A stretch of 64,000 bases of DNA, taken from positions 1-64,000 of the forward strand of contig JAFZDJ010000002.1 of the NCBI GenBank assembly GCA_017561265.1, read 5' to 3'. The notes beneath the pieces were generated by a model. That model ran no database searches and was not told where the DNA came from. It was given only the letters and a program-made list of their open reading frames with translations. The stretch is from Bacteroidales bacterium (lineage in GTDB: Bacteria; Bacteroidota; Bacteroidia; Bacteroidales; UBA932). Shown here piece after piece: positions 8,899 through 18,600 of this stretch (position 1 is its first letter; each line of letters begins with the position of its first letter). A program made the position numbers and the translations under genes.

Positions 8899-9983
8899 TA
8901 TTTGGTAATTACAATGTATGTCGGATAATGGTCGCTGTAGCCGCCGATGAAGGCTCCGTTGGAGAATGTCCTGAACGGAGTTCCCTTGTACTGTCCCTTC
9001 TGATTGGTCAGGAACTTAGGGTTATATACGCGTCCGTAATATCCTTTCTTATGGAGCTGGCGAAGTCCGAAAGTGCCCTCCTGAGGGTTTGCAAGGGCAT
9101 TGTTGACCAGGAGAAGGTCATATATGCTCCATACACCCTGATATGCAAGGGAACCGAAGCCGGCCTTGAGCATGGAAAGGAAAGGAGAGTAGAAGTCATT
9201 GTCTGTGACATCTTCCTTGTTCTCGAGGCCATGGAGATAGTGAGCCATGCTCATGTCGGTAGGATTGTCGTTCATGTCGCCCATGCAGACGATCTTGATG
9301 CCGGGATATTTCTCCTGCATCATCATGGCATGGCTGTACATGATTTCGCCACCGCGGTCACGAAGCTGGTTGCCGCCCTTCTTGCCACCGGAACGTGACG
9401 GAAGATGAGCTACATATATAGCGAAATGCTCGCCGTCGATAGTTCCATGAACCATGAGGATGTCACGGGTCCTGAAATAGTCCCTTTCTTCCTTGGACTG
9501 GATCCAGTCGATGGTGCTTCCTTCGAATGTGAACGGAATGGACTCACTGTCAAGGAAGGTGAAGACCTTCGGATTGTAAAGCAGGGCCACATCTACGCCT
9601 CGTCTGTCCGGACCGTCATAATGAACGATCTGATAGTTGGCTTCTGCGATCTGTGGTTCCATCACAAGATCCTCCAGCACAAGGCGGTTCTCTATCTCAG
9701 ACACACCGAGAAGAGCATGCCATGAGCCGTTTTCATCCTTCATAGACCTGATGACCTTGGCCATGTTCTGAAGCTTCTTCTGATATTTGGCTTCAGTCCA
9801 TTTGTTCTTTCCTTCAGGAAGGAATTCCTCGTCATTCTTTGCAGGGTCATCGTATGTGTCGAAGAGATTCTCCAGATTGTAGAATCCTATCACATGGTTC
9901 TGCGAACCTGCTTTCTGAGCTGATGCAGCCGAGCTGAAAAGCGTCAGCGCAATCAATATGTAAAATATCCTTTTCATTTTCAT
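8898..9983 (-). CDS. Secreted endonuclease/exonuclease/phosphatase-family enzyme
   Basis: 361 residues of the EEP (DNase I-like) superfamily. Motifs in order: FYNLENLFD near residue 35, GVSEIEN, YDGPDRRGVDVALLY, AHLPSRSGG, GDMNDNP and GGYSDHYP at the C-terminus. These supply the Asn, Glu, Asp/His and terminal Asp-His pair needed for metal-dependent phosphodiester or phosphomonoester hydrolysis. The signal peptide (MKRIFYILIALTLFSSAASAQ) indicates export. It is encoded 6 bp after the NUC1-type nuclease gene and before the TonB receptor gene, so degradation of nucleic acid or nucleotide phosphates is plausible. Members of this superfamily also act on lipids and inositol phosphates, so the substrate is not settled. 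Confidence 0.85.
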   Translation of the reverse strand: MKMKRIFYILIALTLFSSAASAQKAGSQNHVIGFYNLENLFDTYDDPAKNDEEFLPEGKNKWTEAKYQKKLQNMAKVIRSMKDENGSWHALLGVSEIENRLVLEDLVMEPQIAEANYQIVHYDGPDRRGVDVALLYNPKVFTFLDSESIPFTFEGSTIDWIQSKEERDYFRTRDILMVHGTIDGEHFAIYVAHLPSRSGGKKGGNQLRDRGGEIMYSHAMMMQEKYPGIKIVCMGDMNDNPTDMSMAHYLHGLENKEDVTDNDFYSPFLSMLKAGFGSLAYQGVWSIYDLLLVNNALANPQEGTFGLRQLHKKGYYGRVYNPKFLTNQKGQYKGTPFRTFSNGAFIGGYSDHYPTYIVITK

Positions 9984-9989
9984 TGTTGT

Positions 9990-11180
9990 TTACAGACCCC
10001 ATACGGAGTTTGTCCGAGGATCTTCCGCCTCTATTTCCGCTGCACGCTGCTCTCCGAGCTTTTCCGGAAGGTTGACAAAGAAGTCCAGTCCGGTCATCTC
10101 CTCCAGTTCGTCGATTGACATTGCAAGGTCTCTGAACGGAGTGTAATCACCGTAATCCCTGTGCTCGGTGTAGAATGCCGCTGCAGCCCATGTGCTGAGC
10201 GTTGAAGATTTGCTGTACCTCAAAAGTGCCTTGTAATAGCCTGCAGGCACGGTTATGGACTTTCCGTCCGAGTCCCTTGTCTTTCTCTTGCTGCCTTCCA
10301 GCACCACTCCCGTCACGACATATGTAGTATCGGACGTATTGGCATATTTCCTCACGCGTCCTTCCAGATCAGCCCAGATTCCTTCATTGTGGGCATTGAG
10401 CTGAGGTGTCATGTTCGTTCCGTAGAATGTCTGGGCATTGGCTTCCCAAGAGCACTGACGGTCCGCGGAAGGAATCTGATGACCACGAGCAAGCTCTTCA
10501 CCGTAACCTCCGAAAGGAGCAGCAGAAAGTTCACCTAGAAGAGGGTCATACGCCCATTCATTGGTTCTGCCTACGCTTCCGTTGGTATAAAGCTTACAAA
10601 GAGGATAGGCCACCCAAAGGGCTACAAGGTCGTTCTGGCTCCATCCGAATGAATAATTGCGGTATCTCTTTCCACCCATATTGAAACTGTGGGTGAAATA
10701 CCCCAGGTCATCGTTGTCCATAGCCGGAAGCTCCAGCCATCCTGTCTTCGCAAGGTCGACATCAGGTTGAGGCTGCGGCTGCGGTTTCGGGTCTTCCTTG
10801 TGTCCAGCACCACTCTGGCGGAAACTGCATTTGCTCCAGCCATCACCTCCGTCAGCTACAATCCATATCGCACGCAGATCCTCGCTCTCATTAGCCTGAT
10901 AAGTAAGGATGACATTGCTTTTGTTTCCCGAGCCTGACGTTACGTTCAGCTGAGCCCATCCCGGATCCGGTCCTCCGTCCTGGTCTGTCAGACGAAGAGT
11001 CCATGAGCTGTTGCTTGTCACACTGACGAAGACCTGTCCGGATTCTGCCGAGACCTCGGATACCTTTACAGAGACATTGAGAATGCTCTCCTGAGCCGGA
11101 TCTTCGCATGAAGACAGAAATAAGGTGCAGATGACCGTCACGGCCACTGCAACCTTATTCATTATAGTTCTTATAGTCAT
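9990..11180 (-). CDS. BACON-domain DNA/RNA non-specific endonuclease (NUC1 type), lipoprotein
   Basis: 396 residues. The lipobox is in VAVTVICTLFLSSC; an internal ATG at 11162 may be the true start. Residues about 35-120 form a BACON-like Ig domain (SVTSNSSWTLRL), then a Pro/Gln linker, then a catalytic region with LARGHQIPSADRQCS at about residue 228, close to the DRGH signature of the Serratia-type nuclease family. The general-base His is present; the usual leading Asp is Ala. NAQTFYGTNMTPQLNAHNEGIW supplies the downstream Asn metal ligand. Its ATG overlaps the previous stop (TAATG), implying translational coupling. It probably cuts extracellular DNA and RNA at the surface. Confidence 0.8.
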   Translation of the reverse strand: MTIRTIMNKVAVAVTVICTLFLSSCEDPAQESILNVSVKVSEVSAESGQVFVSVTSNSSWTLRLTDQDGGPDPGWAQLNVTSGSGNKSNVILTYQANESEDLRAIWIVADGGDGWSKCSFRQSGAGHKEDPKPQPQPQPDVDLAKTGWLELPAMDNDDLGYFTHSFNMGGKRYRNYSFGWSQNDLVALWVAYPLCKLYTNGSVGRTNEWAYDPLLGELSAAPFGGYGEELARGHQIPSADRQCSWEANAQTFYGTNMTPQLNAHNEGIWADLEGRVRKYANTSDTTYVVTGVVLEGSKRKTRDSDGKSITVPAGYYKALLRYSKSSTLSTWAAAAFYTEHRDYGDYTPFRDLAMSIDELEEMTGLDFFVNLPEKLGEQRAAEIEAEDPRTNSVWGL

Positions 11181-13978
11181 TATTCAGCGATCGCCTTGAG
11201 GCCTATGATAAGTACACGGCCGTTAGAAGGATCAAGAGTCTCCACCTTGACGTCTGTCGCAGCAGTCGACGGCATCTCGACTTCGAAATAATCGTTGCTT
11301 GAAAGCGTGATTGTGTATGGTGGATTTCCGCTTGCTCCTGTATTTGCATTAGGATCGATTGTGTCGATCTCCTTTCCGCCTGCTGACAGCTTGAGTTCCG
11401 CCTTCTTGCCCTTCCATGCAACACAGTAGAAACCGAGCTTCTTTGTTCCGGCAGGAACATGGAGTGTAGCGTCACCGACAACCGAACTTGTTCCAAGCTT
11501 GAGGATATTGCTTACCTCCACTCCGTTTACAGTACCGGTCTGGGCAGTCTGGGAGTCACCGTCATATGCCTTGTTGCCGAGAGTCCATGAAATGTTCGGC
11601 TCATATTCGCCGTCACCTCCTGCAGGAGGATTAGGTTTGTCTTCATTACCACCCTGGTCGCCGCCTGAAGGAGGAACAGAGCCGTCGAAACGTGTACCGG
11701 TAAGTCCCGCAAAGTCAGACTCCTGAGCGAAGATCACCTGCATTGCACCCTTGCTGATAGAAGAGATACCCTTGATTGTACCTGATCCCTGAGGAACCTT
11801 TGTATCACCATAAGTAGCATACTTTGAAGAGAAGACAGCGAATGTCTTGCCGTCCTCAGTCTCCACAGTGATGCTTGTGTGAGAGTCACCCTCCACAAAT
11901 GTCTTGTTCAGATCAGCACCTGCCACCTGAACGCCTTCGATCGCTACATACTGGCCTTCATACTTGTTGGCAAGGAAGTCAGTGATAGACACGGTCTTAG
12001 GAGTCACCTTGTTTCCGGTAGACACAAGAGATATCTTTTCAAGACCGAGGCCGCTGATCTGAACAGCACCATTGTACTCGGCAAGGCTTGCGCCAGAGAG
12101 GTCGATGAGCACCTTGTCTCCGAAGTCGAACTCATGGTTAGCGGCAAGATAGAACTGAAGACCGCCTGTCGCATCCTGAACATAGAGTCCCTTCTTTGAA
12201 GTGAGGTTATTGAGAGCTCTGTTCGAAATCACGATTCCTTCGATGGTAGTACCTGATGCAAGTGAACCTGATGATGCAAGAATTTCTGCAATTGTAGCAG
12301 CCGCACCGCCTGCAGGAGGATTGTCATTGCCGCCGCCTGGATTATCTCCGCCAGCCGATCCGCCAGCAGAGAAGTCCTTCTCCACCGCATTGCTGAAATC
12401 CACTGATGTGCCCGGTGCAGATGCCTCTACAAGCTTGAAGTCATCCATACGGTATGAGCTTTCCGCATCAACCTGCATACAGATAGAGATAGTCGATGTT
12501 CCTGCAGGAACTGAGAAATTGGCTGTAGCAATGTTCCATCTGCCTTCTGTCGAACCGCCTGCATATGTGTAGTCAGTGAATTCAACCCATTTTGCTCCTC
12601 CGTCGTTGCTGAGCCATATATGGTACTCGCTGTTCTTGAAGAGGCTTCCGTTTGCCTGAGAGTATTTCTCGGTACCGAAAGTGAGGGTAAGGTTGGTTGC
12701 ACCGCCAAGAGCGATGTTGTTTGTTGCAAAGTAAGGGGTCTTTCCGAAGAAGATGTTGTTCATTCCCGAACCAGCATAATCAGAGTATGATCCGTCTGAA
12801 TTCGCATTGTTTCTGACTGAGACACCCTTGAAACTGTAGGTGACATTTGCTGCACCTGTTCCGGCTGCATTCTTCCATGCATCAGACTGGTCGAGATAAG
12901 GCCATCCCTTCGATCCTTCTGCTGCAGCTGTCTTGTCGTAATTGTTACTGTAGATTGCCGTAGCATCCGAACCGCCACCGCCGTTTCCGCCAGTGTTGCC
13001 GCCGCTTACTGTGAAATCCTTCTCTACTGCATTGGAGAAATCGATCTGTGTACCTGCTGACTCTGCCACGACAAGCTTCATATCGTCCATACGGTATGAA
13101 CTTGCCACGTCAACCTGCATGCAGATCGAAAGGTTTTCTGTACCTGCAGGAACAGAGAATGTAGCCTCAGCAACATTCCAGCGTCCTTCAGTCTCACCGC
13201 CTGCAAATGTATAGTCTGTGAGTTCCACCCACTTTGTTCCATCCTGGCTTAGGAAGACATGGAACTCCGAGTTCTTGAACACGCTTCCGTTGTCCTGAGA
13301 GTATTTCTCAGTTCCGAAAGTGAGGGTAAGGTCTGTCGCACCGCCGAGCGCTATGTTGCCTGTAGCGATGTATGCAGACTTGCCGAAGAACATGTTGTTG
13401 TTGCCGGAACCTTCATAATCCGAATAGCTGCTGTTTGAAGTTGAATTAGCACGTGCAGACATACCGTTGTATGCATATGTGACGTTTGCAGCACCTGTTC
13501 CGGTCTGGTTCTGCCATCCGTCGAACTGATCGAGATATGGCCAGCTTGTACCCGAACCGTAAGTCTTCTCCGCAACTTCCTTGTCATAGTCGTTGTAGTA
13601 GATGATGAGGTTCTCAGCCGATCCCTTAGGACCTTCCTGGGACACGGTGAGGTACCTGCTCTTCATTCCGATAGTGAACTTGACATCTGTTTCGCGGTCA
13701 AGTCCCTTGTTCTCAAGTACAGTAACAGTAACTGTCTGAGCCTCGGAAGAAGCCTCACCTGACTCAGGAGACACAACAACCCAATCAGCGTCGGTCTCCA
13801 CCATCCAGTCACGTGTCGCTGTAACTGTAAGCGTCTGCTCGCCTGAAGCTGATTCGAAGCTCATCTCAGTCACGCTGAGATTGATGTCAGGAGTACCGAG
13901 CGGCTTCTCCTTTTCCTGACATGCGGTAAAAGCTGTCACAAAAGCGACTGCTCCCCAAAAAAGTCTACTTAGTTTCAT
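11180..13978 (-). CDS. Multidomain BACON / duplicated jelly-roll / DUF5689 lipoprotein
   Basis: 932 residues with lipoprotein signal MKLSRLFWGAVAFVTAFTAC. Residues about 30-118 are a BACON domain. Residues about 125-325 and 338-540 are two highly similar modules; each has WPYLDQ, GTGAANVTY, NIALGGATxLTLTFGTEKYS, SICMQVD, SYRMDD and DFSNAVEKDF. They resemble choice-of-anchor or carbohydrate-binding jelly rolls. A Gly/Pro linker leads to a DUF5689 OB-fold region (about 560-760, GLYVQDATGGLQFYL), another Gly/Pro linker, and a C-terminal beta domain. It is the first gene of its unit. It is probably a surface ligand-binding protein for the receptor or nuclease set. Confidence 0.75.
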   Translation of the reverse strand: MKLSRLFWGAVAFVTAFTACQEKEKPLGTPDINLSVTEMSFESASGEQTLTVTATRDWMVETDADWVVVSPESGEASSEAQTVTVTVLENKGLDRETDVKFTIGMKSRYLTVSQEGPKGSAENLIIYYNDYDKEVAEKTYGSGTSWPYLDQFDGWQNQTGTGAANVTYAYNGMSARANSTSNSSYSDYEGSGNNNMFFGKSAYIATGNIALGGATDLTLTFGTEKYSQDNGSVFKNSEFHVFLSQDGTKWVELTDYTFAGGETEGRWNVAEATFSVPAGTENLSICMQVDVASSYRMDDMKLVVAESAGTQIDFSNAVEKDFTVSGGNTGGNGGGGSDATAIYSNNYDKTAAAEGSKGWPYLDQSDAWKNAAGTGAANVTYSFKGVSVRNNANSDGSYSDYAGSGMNNIFFGKTPYFATNNIALGGATNLTLTFGTEKYSQANGSLFKNSEYHIWLSNDGGAKWVEFTDYTYAGGSTEGRWNIATANFSVPAGTSTISICMQVDAESSYRMDDFKLVEASAPGTSVDFSNAVEKDFSAGGSAGGDNPGGGNDNPPAGGAAATIAEILASSGSLASGTTIEGIVISNRALNNLTSKKGLYVQDATGGLQFYLAANHEFDFGDKVLIDLSGASLAEYNGAVQISGLGLEKISLVSTGNKVTPKTVSITDFLANKYEGQYVAIEGVQVAGADLNKTFVEGDSHTSITVETEDGKTFAVFSSKYATYGDTKVPQGSGTIKGISSISKGAMQVIFAQESDFAGLTGTRFDGSVPPSGGDQGGNEDKPNPPAGGDGEYEPNISWTLGNKAYDGDSQTAQTGTVNGVEVSNILKLGTSSVVGDATLHVPAGTKKLGFYCVAWKGKKAELKLSAGGKEIDTIDPNANTGASGNPPYTITLSSNDYFEVEMPSTAATDVKVETLDPSNGRVLIIGLKAIAE

Positions 13979-14038
13979 TTGTTACTTTTATTAGTGTTTT
14001 TATATCTCTTTTAAAACAAAAAAATCTTCTTGAACTTA

Positions 14039-14046
14039 CAAAATTA
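14039..14046 (-). promoter_or_regulatory. Promoter of the nuclease/receptor unit
   Basis: On the minus strand TAATTTTG (14039-14046) fits TAnnTTTG, and GTTG lies 19 bp upstream (14066-14069). It would start transcription just ahead of the lipoprotein gene whose ATG is at 13978, making a second unit distinct from the receptor gene at 19007. Confidence 0.55.
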
Positions 14047-14086
14047 CTAAAAAGTTATAGATAAACAACGCGTTACATAACGAAAA

Positions 14087-14111
14087 ACGGACGACCTTTT
14101 GAGCCGTCCGT
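14087..14111 (-). terminator. Intrinsic terminator after the OB-fold lipoprotein gene
   Basis: Stem 14087-14093 with 14105-14111 is perfect; on the minus strand it is followed by TTTTT. It ends the unit that contains the Oar-like receptor and the OB-fold lipoprotein. Confidence 0.65.
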
Positions 14112-14144
14112 CGTTTCGTCGTTCCCGACTTTATCGGAAATCCG

Positions 14145-15680
14145 TTACTCTGCCTTTGAGATGAAGTAAGCAGGACCACCTACCTGATCCTTCTGATCCT
14201 CAACCTTTGCACCGTCGTAACGGTCTCTTGTACCTACGATAGTGATCTTGTCACCTGCCTTGAGTTCGAGCTGAGCAAAAGACTTGTCGTTCTTTGCTAC
14301 TGGAGCAACTGTAAGGCCATATACATAAACCCTTCCAGTCTCATCGTTAAGGTAGAAGTTACCGTAAACATCGCTTACGATCTCCTCGATAGTACCTGTA
14401 AGTCTGTACCAGTTGTTCTTGCTCTTCTCCTTTGCGAGGAAGTCAGCGATTGTAGACTCAGTGCTTCCGATGTGGCTTACATAGTAAGCTGGGCCACCTA
14501 CCTGAGCAACACCCTTGTACTCTGCTCTTGTACCGATGATAGTGACAACGTCACCCTCCTTGATACCGAGTGAAGGGAATGACTTGTCATTCTTCTCCAC
14601 CTGAGTAGCAGTAAGGCCGTATACATATACTGAACCTGTTGCATCAACGAGGTCGAAGTTACCATAGTCACCTGCCTGGAGGTTTGCAACCTTACCAGTG
14701 AGCTTGAAGAGAGCTGTTCCAACAGGAGCTGCGAGGAAGTCTGCAACAGAAACCTCTGCAATTGCACCCTCCTGGTTGAGAGTTGTAACAGCCTTGTACT
14801 CAACACCGCCGCTTACAGTAACAAACTCAAGATCAACTGAGCGTGCACCTGCCTGGTTAGCAGCAGCAAGGAATGTAACTACAGCAGAAGAACCTGATGC
14901 AGAAACAGCTGATACTGAAAGCCATGACTTAGCAGCGTCAGGGATTACAACTGAAACGCCGTTACCCTTGCAAGTGAGTGAAACTGTGAACTCACCACCC
15001 TCGAGTGGAAGAGTTGCATTCTCTGGAGAAACCTCCTCAACCTTGATGAGTGACTTCTCGATCTCGATAACTGTTACGTTGACGAGCTCGATAGTACCGC
15101 TGTAGTCCTTTCTAGGACCCTCGCAAGTAACGATGTCACCTACCTCGATGCCGAGCTTCTCGAACTGCTTCTCAGCACCCTCGTAGAGAGTACCATAGAT
15201 ATATACAGTACCTGTCTCGTCCTGGAGATACCAGTTACCATACTGAGTGTTTGCAATAGATGTTACAGTACCCTTTACACGGTATACGACACCGTCAACA
15301 CCGGCATTTACCTGAGCACATGTAGAAAGTGGAGTCTCGACCTTCTCGGTCATCTGAACAACGTTGAGGAGCTGCTCAGCACCACCGCAGACAAGTGAAA
15401 GAAGAACCTCGTTTGTAGAAGTTGCGGCACCGGCAGAGAAAGTGACCTCTGTCTCGCCTCTTCCGCCTGTTGCAGGAGATACAGTAAGCCATTCAGGAAC
15501 ATCTGTAATCTCCCAGCTGTCAACTGCATTTACGGTAACCTTGACCTGGCCACCTTCTGCAGGGATGGCAATCATAGACTGCGACACCTTAACCTCATCA
15601 AGGAATCTCTCCTTCTCCTGGCAGCCAGCAAAAGCGATGACTGCAGCAGCAAGAGCTGTGAAAATATTTCTAAGTTTCAT
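14145..15680 (-). CDS. Lipoprotein with two BACON domains and three OB-fold repeats
   Basis: 511 residues; lipobox in LAAAVIAFAGC. Residues about 30-112 are BACON (SWEITDVPEWLTVSPATGG). Residues about 115-205 are OB repeat 1 (YGNWYLQDETGTVYIYG). Residues about 212-308 are a second BACON-like domain. Residues about 312-408 are OB repeat 2 (YGNFDLVDATGSVYVYG), and about 412-511 are OB repeat 3 (YGNFYLNDETGRVYVYG). Repeats 2 and 3 both end VGGPAYxxS. The OB modules resemble the nucleic-acid-binding fold used in DUF5689 and exonuclease VII large-subunit families. It follows the Oar-like receptor gene by 18 bp, so it is a likely surface partner of that receptor. Ligand binding is inferred, not shown. 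Confidence 0.75.
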   Translation of the reverse strand: MKLRNIFTALAAAVIAFAGCQEKERFLDEVKVSQSMIAIPAEGGQVKVTVNAVDSWEITDVPEWLTVSPATGGRGETEVTFSAGAATSTNEVLLSLVCGGAEQLLNVVQMTEKVETPLSTCAQVNAGVDGVVYRVKGTVTSIANTQYGNWYLQDETGTVYIYGTLYEGAEKQFEKLGIEVGDIVTCEGPRKDYSGTIELVNVTVIEIEKSLIKVEEVSPENATLPLEGGEFTVSLTCKGNGVSVVIPDAAKSWLSVSAVSASGSSAVVTFLAAANQAGARSVDLEFVTVSGGVEYKAVTTLNQEGAIAEVSVADFLAAPVGTALFKLTGKVANLQAGDYGNFDLVDATGSVYVYGLTATQVEKNDKSFPSLGIKEGDVVTIIGTRAEYKGVAQVGGPAYYVSHIGSTESTIADFLAKEKSKNNWYRLTGTIEEIVSDVYGNFYLNDETGRVYVYGLTVAPVAKNDKSFAQLELKAGDKITIVGTRDRYDGAKVEDQKDQVGGPAYFISKAE

Positions 15681-15698
15681 ATTATTCCTGATAATAAA

Positions 15699-18600
15699 TT
15701 AGTTAAACATATACTTGATACCTACTGAAGCATACCAGCACTGGCCGAGGCTCACGCTGTTGTTCCAGATCTGAGCGTTTCCGTTCACTGCAGAAGGAGT
15801 TGAGAATGTTGCATAACCATCCTTGTCATATCCCTCATACTTGAGGATACGGCCCTCGCCGAGAGCTGGGTTCATGTACTTTGACACACCCCAGTTAGAG
15901 TTGAAGAGGTTAAGAATATTCTTGATGTCTACATTGAGCTGGAGAGTGTTTGTAGAGTTACCAGCCTTGATCTTGAAGTCATGCTTGTAGCTGAAATCCA
16001 CTCTGTGAGTCCAAGGTGAGTAAACGCTGTAAGCCTCTGCATACTTGCCCTGGTTCTTGCTGAGATACTTGTCAACATGAACGAAGTCAAGGAAACGCTG
16101 AGCATCGTCTGGAGATACGAATCTGAAGTCACCGTTAGCAACCTGCTCATCTGTAGGGATGTAGATGAGGTCATAGTTGTAACCGTCACCGTTCATATCG
16201 TTCGCAGTCATGTAAGTATAGTTAGAACCGCCTCTCCAAGCCTCATAGATGAAGCTGAAGTGGTTGTTGCTTCTGTCGCTGTGAGTGAGTGATGCAACAA
16301 CACGGTCCGGAGTAACATACTGTGAGTTGTGGAGACCTGGATCGTTAGGACCGTAGATAGTACCCATGTAGTTCAATACTGAAGAAGCGTTTGAACCAGG
16401 CATACCTGTGATTTCCTTAGATGCAGTGTGAGTATATGCAGCCATGATTGAGAGACCCTCGATAGGACGCATGTTCACAGTGAATGTTCCTGAATAACCA
16501 TAACCCTTGTTAGTGTTCTCGAGAACGTATGCTGCAGGCATGTTCTTGGTCTTGCCGGCTGCATCGACATAAGTCTGCTTGAAGTCCTGGAAGATAGGAC
16601 GGTTGTCAACACCGTTGAATCTTGCAAAGCCCTCAACACCGTTCACGCTCCAGTCACGGAGGATGACACCGTTCACAGTCTTGTTGTAGATACCCTCAAC
16701 ACTTACTGAGAATGGGAATGATACAGGGATATTGTAGTCGAGTGCGAGTGAAGTCTTCCATACCTGAGGCATCTTGAACTTAGGATCCACAGCTGAAATC
16801 TCTGAAGGAATTGTACCGTCCTCAGGAGAGATTGTGTTAGGATAACCGAGCTCAAGGAGTTTCTTAAGGAGTTCCTCACGCATGAGGAGACCACCAGCGA
16901 ACTGGTTCATGTCAGTCTTCGATCCACCGTTTGCACCAGTGCCGTTAAGCTTTGCCTGATACTGGACCATACCTGAGTTTGTAGGCATGTTGGTGAAGAA
17001 CACGAGAGGGAGACGGCCTGAGAAGAGACCTGTACCTCCACGTACCTTAAGGCTGTTGTTGCCAAGGACATCCCATGAGAAACCTACACGTGGAGAAACT
17101 GTAATGGCAGCAGAAGGCCACTTACCTGTATCGATATGACGTGGCTTGCCATCTACCATATACTCGAGATCATAGATAGCCTTGTTTGTCATAAGGTCCT
17201 GATTGTCGAAGAAGAGACCGTCGAGACGGAGACCTGCAGTAAGCTTGAAGTTATCAGTCGCGCTCCACTCGTCCTGACCATAGAGACCTGCCTTGTGGAA
17301 TCTTACACGTGCAGCAGGGTTAGCCTCACCGTCATAACCGTATGTAAGACATACTACCTCAGGAGCAGCACCTGACATGAAGTCCTCAAGGCTGTTGTAA
17401 CGATAGTAACCTGTACCGTTTCTCATGTATGAGTTGTCAGCCATCTGATACTCATAGTTGATACCACCAGTGATCTTGTGATCGCCAGCATAATAAGTAA
17501 GGTCATCCTTTACGCTGATATGAGTGTTGTGCACACCGTTGTTCCATGTGAAGAGCTCGTAACCAAGAGCGATGTATGGAAGCGGAGCGCTGCCGTCATC
17601 CTTACGGATGTCAACGAAAGGCATATCTGTAGAGTTTGTTCCACGCATGTCATCAAGCTTAGAGAATGTTGCGAGGAACTGGTTTGAAAGGTTGTCGCTG
17701 AGACGGCTGTTGAGGTCAACTGACACTGTGCTCACGAGGTTGTCCATAGAGTAGAGTGAGTTGGCGTAAGCCATACCGTACTGAGAGAAACGAGAGAAAC
17801 CAGAACGTACACCACCGTCCATTGAAGAACCGTTGGTAGGGTTCCAAGCCTGGTTGAGAGTATAGTTGTATCTTACAGCAAGCTTGTTGGCATCGTTGAT
17901 GTTCCAGTCAACACGTGCGAGGAGCTTGAGGTTGCTCTCAGTTGCAGGATAGTCAGTCCATGAACCGGTGTCATAACCATACTTCTCCTTGACGAAGTTT
18001 GAAACCTTCTCGAGATCAGCAAGTGTAGTACGTGAAATGTATGCATCAGGATCAGCAACTCCGTCCACTGAACCACGCCATCTGTTCACTACTGTAGGAA
18101 TAGTAGCGTACTCTGCGTTAACGAAGAAGAAGAGCTTGTTCTTGATGATAGGGCCACCGAGAGTGAAACCGTAAGTAGTGTTACGGTCCTTGTCACGTGC
18201 ACCGGCAACCTCCTTGCCTGCAGCCATGTTACCACGCATGTTCTCGTTGCGGTGATATACATAAGCAGATCCCTTGAATGTGTTTGTACCGGACTTGGTG
18301 ATAGCGTTCACACCACCACCGATGAAGTTTGTCTGACGTACGTCATATGGAGAGATAACCACCTGCATTTCCTCGATAGCATCGATGGAGATTGGGCTTC
18401 CACCACCTGGAAGACCGTCGCTGAGACCGAAGTTGTTGTTGAAGTTTGCACCGTCGACAGTGAAGTTTGCAGTACGGCCATCCTGACCTGCGAAGCTCAT
18501 ACCGTTACCTCCGTAAGGAGAAAGTCTTGTAACATCAGTGATGCTGCGGCTTACAGTAGGAATCGAAGTGATGTCCTTGCTTGAAATGTTTGTTGCAGAA

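Noticed and set aside
8838..9398. 186-codon plus-strand frame over the EEP gene
   Set aside because: Antisense shadow of a gene with clear catalytic motifs; begins in a short repeat.
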